Positions 12,841 to 31,026 of a stretch of 64,000 nucleotides of DNA are shown piece after piece. The first letter of the stretch is position 1; each line of letters begins with the position of its first letter. This DNA comes from Xiphias gladius (lineage: Eukaryota > Chordata > Actinopteri > Istiophoriformes > Xiphiidae). Position numbers and translations under genes: made by a program. The notes beneath the pieces are model-generated. The model did not search any database, was not told the origin of the DNA, and saw nothing but the letters and a program-made list of their open reading frames with translations. Where the stretch lies: contig NC_053417.1 of the NCBI RefSeq assembly GCF_016859285.1, positions 20,215,206 through 20,279,205 of the forward strand, written 5' to 3'.

Positions 12841-14517
12841 GTGCTTGAAGGTGCAGCATTGTTAGTCGGTGTGGGTAAAGTTCCAGGAGATTAGCTGCAG
12901 AATAATGAAATTCAGTGGAACACAGAGTACGTTTCTTCTCTTGTCATTTCTGTGTAAGAGCGGGGAAACAAATAACTCCATTTGATATCAGCAGAGATTT
13001 TCATTTGTCAGCTATTATCAAAGTCCCACAGCCCAAACTCCAGCATAAAGAGGTCCAGGGTAGAGCACAGGGCCTGAAACCATTTGGGCAGGGACTCTGG
13101 GAGGAAGCCATTAGAGGAGCTTCACTGGAGAGCTAGCCCTTCCTCCCACTGGCTTCACATCAGGGTACAAGATCATCCAGAGCACCCACTGTGCGTGACA
13201 TCCAGGCAAACCAACATGTCTTGCTCACAATGTGGAATTTCTCCCCTTGTCAGGAGTTTGGCATGAGCTATTCAGTCCTGTAAATTAGCCACCCTCCGAA
13301 AAAATGTGTTTAATATTAGAATGCATTTGTTCAGATTCTCAAACATTTCCAGAATACTTGAACATATGCCTCTGTACATACACACACAGACGCAGAGGTG
13401 CTTGAAGGTGCAGCATTGTTAGTCGGTGTGGGTAAAGTTCCAGGAGATTAGCTGCAGAATAATGAAATTCAGTGGAACACAGAGTACGTTTCTTCTCTTG
13501 TCATTTCTGTGTAAGAGCGGGGAAACAAATAACTCCATTTGATATCAGCAGAGATTTTCATTTGTCAGCTATTATCAAAGTCCCACAGCCCAAACTCCAG
13601 CATAAAGAGGTCCAGGGTAGAGCACAGGGCCTGAAACCATTTGGGCAGGGACTCTGGGAGGAAGCCATTAGAGGAGCTTCACTGGAGAGCTAGCCCTTCC
13701 TCCCACTGGCTTCACATCAGGGTACAAGATCATCCAGAGCACCCACTGTGCGTGACATCCAGGCAAACCAACATGTCTTGCTCACAATGTGGAATTTCTC
13801 CCCTTGTCAGGAGTTTGGCATGAGCTATTCAGTCCTGTAAATTAGCCACCCTCCGAAAAAAATGTGTTTAATATTAGAATGCATTTGTTCAGATTCTCAA
13901 ACATTTCCAGAATACTTGAACATATGCCTCTGTACATACACACACACACACACACACAGAGGTGCTTGAAGGTGCAGCATTGTTAGTCGGTGTGGGTAAA
14001 GTTCCAGGAGATTAGCTGCAGAATAATGAAATTCAGTGGAACACAGAGTACGTTTCTTCTCTTGTCATTTCTGTGTAAGAGCGGGGAAACAAATAACTCC
14101 ATTTGATATCAGCAGAGATTTTCATTTGTCAGCTATTATCAAAGTCCCACAGCCCAAACTCCAGCATAAAGAGGTCCAGGGTAGAGCACAGGGCCTGAAA
14201 CCATTTGGGCAGGGACTCTGGGAGGAAGCCATTAGAGGAGCTTCACTGGAGAGCTAGCCCTTCCTCCCACTGGCTTCACATCAGGGTACAAGATCATCCA
14301 GAGCACCCACTGTGCGTGACATCCAGGCAAACCAACATGTCTTGCTCACAATGTGGAATTTCTCCCCTTGTCAGGAGTTTGGCATGAGCTATTCAGTCCT
14401 GTAAATTAGCCACCCTCCGAAAAAAATGTGTTTAATATTAGAATGCATTTGTTCAGATTCTCAAACATTTCCAGAATACTTGAACATATGCCTCTGTACA
14501 TACACACACAGACGCAG
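12839..14517 (+). repeat. Tandem triplication of a 557-564 bp non-coding unit
   Basis: Three consecutive near-identical copies at 12839-13395, 13396-13959 and 13960-14517, each opening AGGTGCTTGAAGGTGCAGCA. The body appears identical except for the A-run after CCTCCG (six in copy 1, seven in copies 2 and 3) and the CA tract at the junctions. Junction 1/2 reads CAGACGCAG/AGGTGC, the same end that closes copy 3 before unique sequence; junction 2/3 is pure (CA)n. Every copy carries the same 73-codon open frame, but it has no recognisable motif, so I do not call a gene. The copies must be recent, or an assembly artefact. Confidence 0.97.
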
Positions 14518-17269
14518 TAGGAATCTAGAGTATATGACAAATTTATCGAATAAGAAAAAGATTGCTGTTTCTTTACCAGATATTTTCTACACCCTGATTC
14601 TTTTTTCAGTGTTTCACTTCGCCTGTTCCTCGGCCTGATTTGCATTCAGTGTTCGACCCAGGCAGTTATCTACAGTGACTCCCCCATAAGCCTCTGGCAC
14701 ATTGGGGAGATTGTTATAAGTTGTGACAAAAGACAGGAAGCGCAAGAGCAAACTGAAGGTAGCGGGGGACAGTCTCCTGATTAGCTAAAATTGTCCTCTT
14801 TATTGTGACTCTAAATTGACTCTCACGCACGCAGATGCATTTTAATCACAGTTAGTTGCTTTTTTGCAATATTCCTTGATTGAACATCCTACCCCCTGTT
14901 TGGATTATCACAAGAAACCTATACCACTGTTTGTACAGAAGGGAAATTAAAACAGTAAATATTTTCATTAGACTCCAGCTGAGACAGATAGATACTGGTT
15001 TCTTCATATGACACTGTAGGTGTATGAGCTGCCAAAAGAGGTAGGATGGGGGAGGGGCAGTCTAATATAAATTAAAGCCCTTTATGAAGGGTCCGTATAA
15101 TTTCCAGAAGAAAGGGATTTGTTCATTCACACCCATAGATATTTTTGCAGCACATGTGATAAGCCCTTGTGATTTGTGACTGGGTAACCTCTTTGGCATA
15201 GGCTTCAGAATCTGATGTTTGCATCTGTACAGAAATCGTATGCTCTGCTTGCCCGCAAGCCTCGCACTCTGAAATAACCGCAGTATTTGCTGTGTCACGA
15301 GAACACATTATCAAACGGCAAAATCATTGGGAACCCACGATTTCACACGTCCCGGTGCGCACCCATTGATCTCAGATCTCACCCAGCCGCACAGCGTGAA
15401 TGTATGCCTGATATCTAAGCAGCCGTTTGCACATGCAGTTTGTGTGCATGTGCAAAAAGACCCTTTGGCCCCTTAAAAGTGAACTGGTGAACAAGTTAAT
15501 TTCAGCAAGGTTTATATTCAGATTGGAAGATGGAGCCCGATTAGCATATATGCAGAGAGGTTTTGCATGCTTGACATCCTCTCAGCCCCTCTGCTGGAAA
15601 TAGCCAAGCACACAACATCCTCTGATTACATTGATATGTAGATTCATGCATCTGCAAAGATTAGTTATTCATTAATGTATTTGCTTTGAATTCTTGGCTG
15701 AGTGTACCTCAGACGGAAGTCTGGGGCAGACCAAATGCATCAGAGGAAAAATGTCACAAATGATCACACAAAATCCACATCAAAAATATGCAGGTTCGGT
15801 GACCCACAACAACAAAAACCCAATAGGGCATTATGATTAAGAAAATCCTTTGGCACTGGGGTTAAAAACAGAGAAAGTGTAAACATAATTATCAGCCTTT
15901 TCATCTTCACAGCGGAATTAGTTTTTCTTGCTCTAAGTGGGCTATGAGGATTAATCATTGCAGCCTGTGTGAGTTTATAAGCTGTAGCGTTCTGTCATCC
16001 TTTCACAAAAGCATCATGGATCACCAGTTTGCTTCTTCAGTGTCCTCTCTTGCGGCCACACTGCAAGCACTTTTTAACTTTAAAAATAGGCTTCAGACAG
16101 AGAGTGCCAAGAAATGCTGAACACCAAACAATACCCCCTTGCTCAGATCTGGCCACAAAATGGAGCTGAGACTCTGGATGAGAGGAAATGGTATCACATT
16201 AATTAAATCTATCTATATCAATTAATCAGTCAGCTTGTTCAGGGCTTTTGTATACGCACATTTAATGCACAGTGTCATTCTACGATCAGGTTTATTTACA
16301 TAGCCCTTAATTGCAGTTACAGAGCTTCATGTCATCCACACAATGAGACAGGAAATGAAAATGACACTCCTCACACCTTAGTGTGTATTCCCTTAATATT
16401 CCCTTTATTTTTTTGGGCTGACAAAACGAAAACCAGATACAGAGCAGTAAGACTCCTTGGGTCAAAATCCAGGCTTTTTTGGCCTCGGCAACAACTAGGC
16501 CGGCATCGTAACTGCTGCCATTAAGGTCATCATAGGAATGGGCGTTACATTGAAACCTGTGACCTGTCTGTGACACAAGAGGTTCAGCTACAGGAAGAAG
16601 ACTGATGGATTGACCAAACATTGACAGTTGACTCTACAGACAGACCTGTACTACGACTGGCCGCCACTTTCTGCTATCGCATCCCTGATTATTAGGATTT
16701 TTTTTTTTTTTTTTAACAAAATACTATGGCGGTAGCATTTTCATTGAAAGAAAACAACCTGTGTCACTATGATAAAGTGTTGGTTGTTGGAGGAAGAGGA
16801 TGGAAAAAGAAGGAAGTTCAGAAAGGTAGCTAATAATATTCCAAAAATAATAAATAAAAAAAACGCCGTTCATTTTGCATTACCCTAAGGCCCAGGAAAA
16901 TGTTGTTGTTTTTTTTTTCAACGTATGTAAAAATATTGGTAACGAAAAAAAACAGGGCCAGCTGAAAATAGCTGGCCCTAACCTAAGACTAATTGTGTTC
17001 TGCTAGATTGCTCCCAACTAATCAAGAGCTTCCTTCTCCTGTCCTCCCCTGCTGAAAATGGTGATCTATGGCTCTTGCCGATGTAACACATTAGTTTGGG
17101 TTGTGTCGGTGGTGACTGGTTTTCATAGGTAATGATGCTAAATTACACAACTGGGAATAAAGGACACTACTAACTCATCCATCAGGGGCTAGTTTATATG
17201 AGCTGCCATTAGGGGCGTTATTCAAACCCCAGTCCACTCAAACACATAACCTCCATCCATACCCGCCCC

Positions 17270-17300
<31 letters not shown>

Positions 17301-18089
17301 GCCAACACACTGTTTGCCACGAGCTAGTAGAGGGGACATCTCATTCTTTTATCCATGGCGAATCATTGTGGTGGTGTCAGCTGGTGCCGTCTCTTTTATC
17401 ACACTGGAAGCTAATGGAAGCACCAACTACAGGAGGTGGGGGAGAAGAGGCAGGAACACACACACACACACACACAAACACAGAAATACACACAGAGCCA
17501 TAAGAGGTTGGGGAGATGGGGCGGGTGGGTACGCCAGGCCCCGGGGCAAGAGCTGTTTTGTGGTGATGTTTTCCTTGCTTGCTGAGGCCTCTCTATCCTC
17601 TCGTGTTTCTGACACTCAATAAACCACAAGGAAGGGCTTCAAATGCTTTTCTCCCATTCTCCTTCTTGATGTTACATTTTCTTGTGCTGTACTGTTTAGT
17701 TCCTTTTTTGCTCCCATGGTAGAGTTAAGCTTGATGTCATCTTTGTCCAAAAACTACTGAGGAAAGATTTTGTTTAATTTTTCACGTCCCACCTGACCTC
17801 ATTCTAACCAAACAACCAAAACACTAAACACTATTTTTTTTTACTTTGCTTACAGTTTTGTCATATCTACTGACTAGAAACACTCTAAGGACAACAACAG
17901 GGTTTATTTAGAAGAGAGGAAACAATAGCCAATTACTGCAGAAGGATTCAGCGCAGCATACATCTTTTGATTGGATAGTTGGGGTTGACCTAATTTCCTG
18001 ATAACAGTGTAACAGGGCTGTTACTTTAAACACACATGCTATAAGGGACATATGCCAGGCATGTATTGTATTTATATTTTCTATAATTC
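14518..18089. other. Intergenic between triplication and slc6a1 3' end
   Basis: No gene recognised. It contains a small perfect inverted repeat at 16954-16963/16970-16979 (AGGGCCAGCT arms, 6-nt loop), a (CT)n/CA stretch at 17271-17300 and a (CA)n at 17456-17475. Poly-T runs occur at 16700-16714 and 16909-16918. Confidence 0.5.
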
Positions 18090-19079
18090 TTTATTTTTTC
18101 AGTCTTTTTCTGTTTGTATAACATAACAATCGTGCTTTATCATGTGACACCATTTAGATACATATCATGTTTATATTATGTTTTACATTAGGCAGTGAGA
18201 CAGTTAAAAATATACAAAACAATATTGTTTTTACTAGACATAGTTTCTATTTTTAATATAATCGTCAGTATCGTCATTGTCATCATCATTTCGTATATTT
18301 CTGTAAGATATGTGCTTTAGCTTCTGTGATCAAAATATTATTGCAGAAAACAGCAACTCCATTTTTTCAACATTTAGACAATAACTTCCAATGTATTACA
18401 GACATTCACAGTTACATGTTTTACACAGTACAGTTTTACAACAAAGTTCCAGAGAAAACTGTGGTAGAGTAACTTTATACAAAATTCACAGGACATGAAC
18501 TGTAGCCATTTCACATTTTCGCTCAGTTGTTTTGCTTTTCAAAGTAAACATGTTCTGTTCAACCAGATGCCTTTCACAGTAGCTGCCATAGAAGCAAACT
18601 AACATTGTCCTAACACGCCATGGCAAAAGTCTGGGGAAATTAAAGCTTTGTGCTTTTCACTAGTAAAGCAAAGACAACATAAACAAAAAGAGAAACAGAC
18701 CACTTGCTTACTGGCCTGCACTTATACATCTACATATGTATTGCTGAATACATATTGATCAGCTTATAACTGATCATTACACATAAAGAAAAAATAACGA
18801 CTGTACTTAAACACAGAGTTGGTCCAGGTTTTTGTGCTCGAATACAAAGTATTTTGTCGTTCTGCCCAGTCATGTAAACAGACTATGGCTTAGTTGAAAT
18901 TGGTGTATTGGCTTAAGGCCTTCTCTGTTCTTCTTTTTTTCTTTTTCTTTTTCTTTGTCAGGAGACATTTCAGAAATTTTTCACTGATGTTCCTGAGGAA
19001 AGCATGCAAGACGTAAACAGGATTGACTGTCAGCATTAAGGGATAGTCGATGTTTGTAAATCACTTTTCTAACCCTGTG

Positions 19080-19111
<32 letters not shown>

Positions 19112-19899
19112 TACTTATTTGTACCCTGTGCTTTGCCAACCAAACACTAAATGGCATAGTTTTTGCTTTTGTCTGCCTATTGATTTTGGTCCTCCATCAC
19201 AACACATATAGTATAAAACATCCTAAAAATAATTCTAAAAATGTTTTAATCACATAAAAGTTTTCTCTTTTTTTACTGAAAAAAAAGGAAGGAAAAAAAT
19301 AACAGTCTCTCTCTCATACACTTAATCTTTTGCAACAAATACTGGATTACTCCAGAGCTCCTAAACATGAACTTCTTATTGGCATTGTGCTTACACAGAG
19401 CTCCCCATTTGCCTTGTGGCCTGTAGTTTACCTCACAGAGTGCAACATTTGGAAAAGAGACAACTGTGTGAGGTTTAGTAAACATCCACAATAAAAGTGA
19501 TGCCATCCCTTGCATTCTTCAATGTCAATTTTGTTCACTACTTCATCTACTATATTCACACAGTATTTACTTGATTCATGAAGATATTCAACAAATCTCT
19601 AATCTATATCTCTATGTTTTTTTTCTTTTCTCACAGTATTACACAGTATGTTTACATTTTTTAATTCAGATTTATGGTTGAATTTGTGAACACTAACAGT
19701 CTTTGATATTGTTTTCAGAATGCAAACCAACAATAAGACATCATTGGCTTGGTTTTACAAATGCAGAAAAATTAAACATGATTTCAAAATCTGTTTTGAT
19801 CACATATTGCCCCTGGAGGTAGGTGAATCAATTAAAATCTTGGAAGTCCTTTGTAATGTTCTCTTTTGTCTACATGCTCCATGAGGGTTTCTTTGTTGT
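18090..19899 (-). other. slc6a1: slc6a1 3' untranslated region (probable extent)
   Basis: AT-rich sequence directly downstream of the slc6a1 stop codon on the minus strand, without coding potential. A minus-strand AATAAA lies at 18090-18095 (TTTATT on the plus strand). The length of about 1.8 kb would suit an SLC6A1 3'UTR, but the end point is inferred. It contains a poly(A)30 insertion (19072-19134). Confidence 0.5.
19072..19134 (-). mobile_element. Very short poly(A)-tailed retroinsertion with target-site duplication
   Basis: On the plus strand ACCCTGTGCTTT occurs at 19072-19083 and again at 19123-19134. Between them are a T-run to 19110 and GTACTTATTTGT. On the minus strand this reads target site, ACAAATAAGTAC, A-tract of about 30, target site. 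A 12-bp duplication flanking a poly(A) tail is the hallmark of LINE-mediated insertion; the body is almost entirely 5' truncated. It lies inside the slc6a1 3'UTR in sense orientation. Confidence 0.6.
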
Positions 19900-26028
<6,129 letters not shown>

Positions 26029-26134
26029 GTCTCTGGATTTGGCAGAGGTCCGGGCAGTCGGACGGGAGGCTTCAGCACCAGTCCACGTAGACAGCAGCTT
26101 CGCGGTTTTTAGACCTAACCTTTGGACCGAATGA
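26029..26134 (-). other. slc6a1: slc6a1 5'UTR portion of first coding exon (tentative)
   Basis: On the minus strand CTTCATCTCCAG precedes position 26134 and is a good splice acceptor upstream of the ATG. If used, it excludes the in-frame upstream ATG at 26157, which otherwise extends the frame by 43 residues unlike any GAT1. Inference only. Confidence 0.4.
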
Positions 26135-27253
26135 CTGGAGATGAAGCCTGCGCTCACACGGCTCGTCAGTCGCCCTTAACCTGGAATCGTGAATAGAGCA
26201 ATTGGTCGGTTTCTCAGGAGGCGCTGAAAATGTAGTTACTTGGGAAGCAAATATGGACACATTTGGCTCTACGTCCGTATTCTCCCGGCCAGGGGCAATA
26301 ATACAATAGGAATTCTATTCAAACAAATAATTCGATTCCATTCACACTTTGAAGAGTGCTTTTAAAAATGCAGACTAAAACATCTCGTGAACATTTGGCT
26401 CCCCGACAAAATTTTCATTCACATCAGCCTCAACAAACACCAAAAACCATCGATGGCAGAGTCATGCTGGACTTGTTCCCATAACTAAAACAGGTTGCGC
26501 GTAAATTAACAGTACTCTAAACCAGAATAGCACACGCATGATAGCCTAAACAAAGCCTGTAGTTAAATATACAAAAAAAGGAGAAAAAAAAAAAAGAAAT
26601 GGTAAATTAACATCATTAACATTAATGAAAAAAGAAAACTTTAAGATAAATTACAGGATCCAAAACGTGCTCTTCAAGCGCAAGACGCACCGTGGTAATA
26701 GCAAATAGCCTATGAGAATTAAGCATAATGAAGTGGAGTCCACCAGTTACCACCTGCAGATTATCCCGACAGACATCCACACACAGAGCTGAAACCATCA
26801 GGGATATAGAGGGGTCTCAAACAAACTGGAACACAAAACGCGTCGTGGAGACAAAGGGATGTCCAATGCGTAAAAGCTTTACGCATCAGACTGCACAAAT
26901 AGCCACCCCATTCTATCCGACCAACTGAGAACCAAACGCGGTCCTAAACGCCCGGGAATGACTCTCCACATTGGCACCGTCCAGTAGACTAGCAAATAGC
27001 AATCAATTCTGCATTTAATTGGCTATAGCGTGTAAGTGCGGAGCTCATCACGCACTCCCCAGCAACACATTCACAGTCTCATTCACAATTTAATCACACT
27101 CACTGCCGCTGCAAAGACAAAAAAAAAAGAAAAAGAAAAGAAAAGGAAAAAAACAAAAACAGAATCACACATTAACCAGACTCGTTTGTATGAGGGTTCA
27201 AACACGCACACACGCACGGACAGACGCAAGAATTCAGCACCCGGTTTACTCAC

Positions 27254-27660
27254 AATGAATCTGTGATCCGTTCCGCCGAGGATACGCTGCCTGCCACAAA
27301 TCTCGAAACGAGGTATCCGTAGATTCCTCCTGCGGACGAAGTTGTAAACTCCCAGTATGTCTTGGAACATAAACAGGTTTTACTTCCATTAAAAGACTTA
27401 GAGGGATCATGCAGCGTTAGAGGTGTCCAAGCGGGAGCTGTCCAGCGGGGAGCAGTGCTGAAGACCAGGAGGAGGAAGAGGAGGAGGAGGAGGAGGAGGA
27501 GGCTGAATCAACACGGGCAGCAGCCGCTTCGCCTTGTGCGACTGTCTAACATCAACAACCAGAGACTCAACTCCCATCTACACAGCCTCAATGTCATCTC
27601 AAAGTCGTCCCCCCTCCTCCCTCTCCTCCTCATCCTCATCTATAGGCTGCACTGAAATCG
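27254..27660 (-). promoter_or_regulatory. slc6a1: Putative slc6a1 non-coding first exon and promoter region
   Basis: On the minus strand a consensus donor, ATT/GTGAGTAAAC, ends a candidate non-coding exon at 27254. Upstream (higher coordinates) is a purine-pyrimidine tract: GGA repeats at 27463-27502 and a CCTCC-rich block at 27609-27640, CT-rich or GA-rich as often seen near fish promoters. No TATA box is obvious. The assignment rests on position and one donor site. Confidence 0.35.
27463..27502. repeat. (GGA)n purine tract
   Basis: An uninterrupted purine run made of GGA/GAAGAG units. Triplex or G-rich structure is possible. It lies in the presumed slc6a1 upstream region. Confidence 0.85.
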
Positions 27661-30600
27661 CACTTGCAGCGTGTTTGTTTTTTAACATTTCAAATTGTTT
27701 TACCAACCCACCCCCCACTCACCGCCCCCACCCACTCCCCCCATTCTAATAAATACCAATGGTTTTTTTTGTTTGTTTTTTTGTTTTTTTTTGCCATGAT
27801 CTCCCATAGCTAAGCAAGCAAGTTTTGTAAAACAACTCCCATTTCAATGTGATAAATATTGAACGAGTTCTTTTTAAAAAAAAAAAACTAAAAAAAAAAA
27901 CTCTTTTCAGGTTGTTTCCCCCAAACACTTTTAGGATTTACCTGCTTGGAATTGTGATTGTCTCTGCTGCTTTCCCCCCACCCCTCAAAAAAAAAAAAAA
28001 AAACATCCCCTCCTCCCCACTAGTCATAAAATGCATTGTCGCGGTACAAAATGGAAACATATGTCGGGTGATATGAGCAGCATTATCCGAACGCGTACAT
28101 TTGGAAGGTGAGGCCAGTCGGCGGCTGCCTGCAAATCTGGCAAATTGTGATAAAGGGAGCCCGTCAATAAAGGGAGGGAACATTGGCTGGTTGTCTAACT
28201 CGTCCAAAGCCCGACGTCTTCCACAAATGAGGAGATGAGATGAGAAGAATAAACTCGTGGACTCTAAGTGTGTTCACAAGTTAGAAAAAAAAAAAAAAAA
28301 CGGTGAGAGAAAGATAAGAAAAAACTGTTTAAAGACTGGGGGGGGGCAAAAACACGCAGGACTGGGAAAAGTGTCCATATGGGCAGCAGATCAGTGAAGC
28401 GGATGCATGCGTGGATTTTTATTTTCTTCTTTTTCTAAAGAAACCAGCCGGAAAGTGACAGACAAGAACAAAACATTTCCTTAAGGAGCAGTTCGTCTAT
28501 TTTAAGTGCCACGGTAAGTGATCCACAGCCGGTGTAGATAGGCGCACTTGTTTGATGTACTTGAATATTTTAGCGCAACGTTGTTCCTCAGCTCAGCTGC
28601 TTTTTTTCTTGCGTGAACGGTGATGTCACGTTTTGGCGTGTTCTTGTCTGTCCTTTCACTAACTTCACTTCATCAGTGAGGGTGTTGCAGTTTGTCTCCA
28701 TGCTTGTAGTTTCGGGTTCAACCTGCCACGTGTGTTGGCTGCTGTCATGTAGTTTACTGCGTGTGTGTGTGTGTGGGGGGGGTTCATGCTGACTCTGGTG
28801 TGAACTGCTGGAAATGCTCGGGCAGGGAGATCAGCAGCATTTAGACTCCGGTGTGAATGTTCCCATCACAGGCTCAGAGGGCACCAGATGGCAAACCAAT
28901 GAGGGGTGAACTAACCTACTAAATGATACCACATGAAATGCAGCATTTAAAATCCCATCTGGGTTGCCGTCCCCGCGGACACGGAGTGTGAAACATGACA
29001 CATATTTATACACCTGCTGATGGAGCACACAGGCACGTCCAATAGGCTGGTGATATGTACGCTCAGACAGCTGACCTCCTAACCCCGCAGCTCTGGTTTG
29101 ATTCAGCTCACTGCCCTTCTCACCAGAAGCCCCAAGTCTCTCGACTTCAGCCGGAAGCTTGTATTTGGCTCCCTTTCGAGTGCTGTACGAACTCCACCAG
29201 GCTGGGAATACTTGTTCTTTCTTCCAATGGCTTTGACAATATGTGGCTTTGACTGAGGCTTGGGTCACCCCTCCTTACTGGCCCATTGGCTGTGAAATCA
29301 TCTTAATGTCGGGGAGGTGTTTGCGGAAGGATGCAGCCAAGGTGCAATTCACTAAAGACTGACAGATTCTCTAAGGTTTCTTATTATTTTATAGACTCAT
29401 ATGGAAACGGCTGTGACTAATGCATTTAAAAGCAAATATTTCTTCAAACAATGCATTATTTCCAAAATCTGCTGAGAAATTTAATTTAACAATAACAGTG
29501 ACATAAAGATGGAGTCGCTTGCCTCATCCTTTGCTTCTTTTGATAAAAATGAAAATACTCATATTAAAAAGACCAAAATATAAAATCAAAGGCAAAATAA
29601 TAAATAAATTACTACAGTTTTGAATTATCACTTGATCTTATATTTTAAAAACCTAATTAAAAAGCATTTTAGAATATTACAAAATTTAATGTCAATTTAA
29701 AAAGAATATCCCCTCTTTGCGTGACTCAAGCAGTGTTGCAATATCCTCCTGAGGACCATTTTGTTTATACTTTTTAATGATCTACCTTGAAACTATTGTT
29801 TTAACTGCTTGGTAACGGCTGTGCAATTCTCTGAGCGTTTTCTCAGTCTTCAGATGCATTTCCGTGGACTCATATTTCTCAACACCAGTCTGCAATTTGA
29901 GGACACAAAATGAACTGATTAGCATGATGATTAGTCATTAGTATGCTAATCGTAAGCAATTCACATATTTTATTCATATCGTCACAGCCTTGTTTTTCTC
30001 CTTCTGCTGAAATTTTTTTTACATATCCCATTTCATTTTTATTGTAAACATGCAAGTCAGGCTGGTGATTGCTCTCAATCTACAGTGAGAATGGGGATTT
30101 AACCTATAGTGCATCTTAACACAATGTCAGCATTTGTACATACAATAACTAATAAATAAACATCATAAAATTCACTTGGTACACTTGGAACATTAATGCT
30201 AACCGTAAATAATATAATGTGCTACATAAAAATAGCTGCAAAATATAATTTAAATACAAAAAAGGCAGCCCTAAATATTTATAAAACCCTTGTTTTGACA
30301 GCTGTCTTCAGCAGGGTATTTAAAATATAAAGATGTCTTATTAGGTAACCTCACAAAGAATTATACTGTCAGAGGCTTCTGTTCTGTTCCTGTCCGCTCT
30401 TTGTTTTCCCTCAACCTATAACCGTGATGGCTGCTGTACATTTTTCTTGACTTCTAAGCACTGAGAGAGTGTGGAGCACAATACCGCTGCAGTGTACCAC
30501 TTGTGTCTTGCTGACAGAGGGATTGGCATGTGTGTATTTCACTGGGGAAGCAATACGTAACCTGATAATCACTCACTCACTTTTTCCATATAAAGCGTAA

Positions 30601-30919
30601 ATATAATTTAGCCCGCCCTCCCAGTAATGACTGATGAAATTTATCTCACACCTGGACGTGCCGCACAGAGACACCTCAGACATTCACCGTGTGTGTACGC
30701 CACACCACCTTTTATGTTAAGTCACTACACTGGGATCTCCAGAGTGTACAGCCTCTAAAGATACTGGAATCACTTAAAGGCGAGATGCTTTTATTTGTCT
30801 GTGCTTCTATAGCGTTTGTTTAGCATGACCTAAATCGCGGTGAAGTGAGTGCCTCAGCAGCTCTGTCTCGCCTCTCTCCTTCTCCCTCCCTATGTCTCTC
30901 TCTCTCTGTCTCTTTGTTT
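27661..30919. other. Gene-free interval upstream of slc6a1
   Basis: No protein gene recognised. Contains A/T-runs (27771-27792, 27877-27900, 27987-28003, 28284-28300). A plus-strand donor ACG/GTAAGTG at 28513/28514 could end a divergent non-coding exon, but nothing else supports it. A 145-codon minus-strand frame at 28831-29268 has no recognisable motif. Confidence 0.45.
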
Positions 30920-30951
30920 TCATCCTTTTTTCTTTCATTCTTTCTCTCTCT

Positions 30952-31022
<71 letters not shown>
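30920..31022. repeat. (CT)n-(CA)28 compound microsatellite
   Basis: Pyrimidine-rich CT/TTTCT sequence, pure CT at about 30944-30965, then uninterrupted AC at 30967-31022. Confidence 0.95.

Positions 31023-31026
<4 letters not shown>

Noticed and set aside
12915..14257. Identical 73-codon frames repeated three times, as if a tandem gene family
   Set aside because: They are simply the same non-coding unit triplicated. The frame has no motif, and identity extends equally through untranslated sequence.
12839..14517. CRISPR-like repeat array
   Set aside because: Three 560-bp tandem copies in vertebrate DNA, without short repeats and unique spacers.
26029..26157. N-terminally extended GAT1 starting at an upstream in-frame ATG
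   Set aside because: The extension resembles no GAT1 N-terminus; a good acceptor at 26134 would remove that ATG, and MATNG matches the conserved start.
28831..29268. 145-codon minus-strand frame as a gene or retroelement fragment
   Set aside because: No recognisable domain, no splice context; length is compatible with chance in GC-richer DNA.
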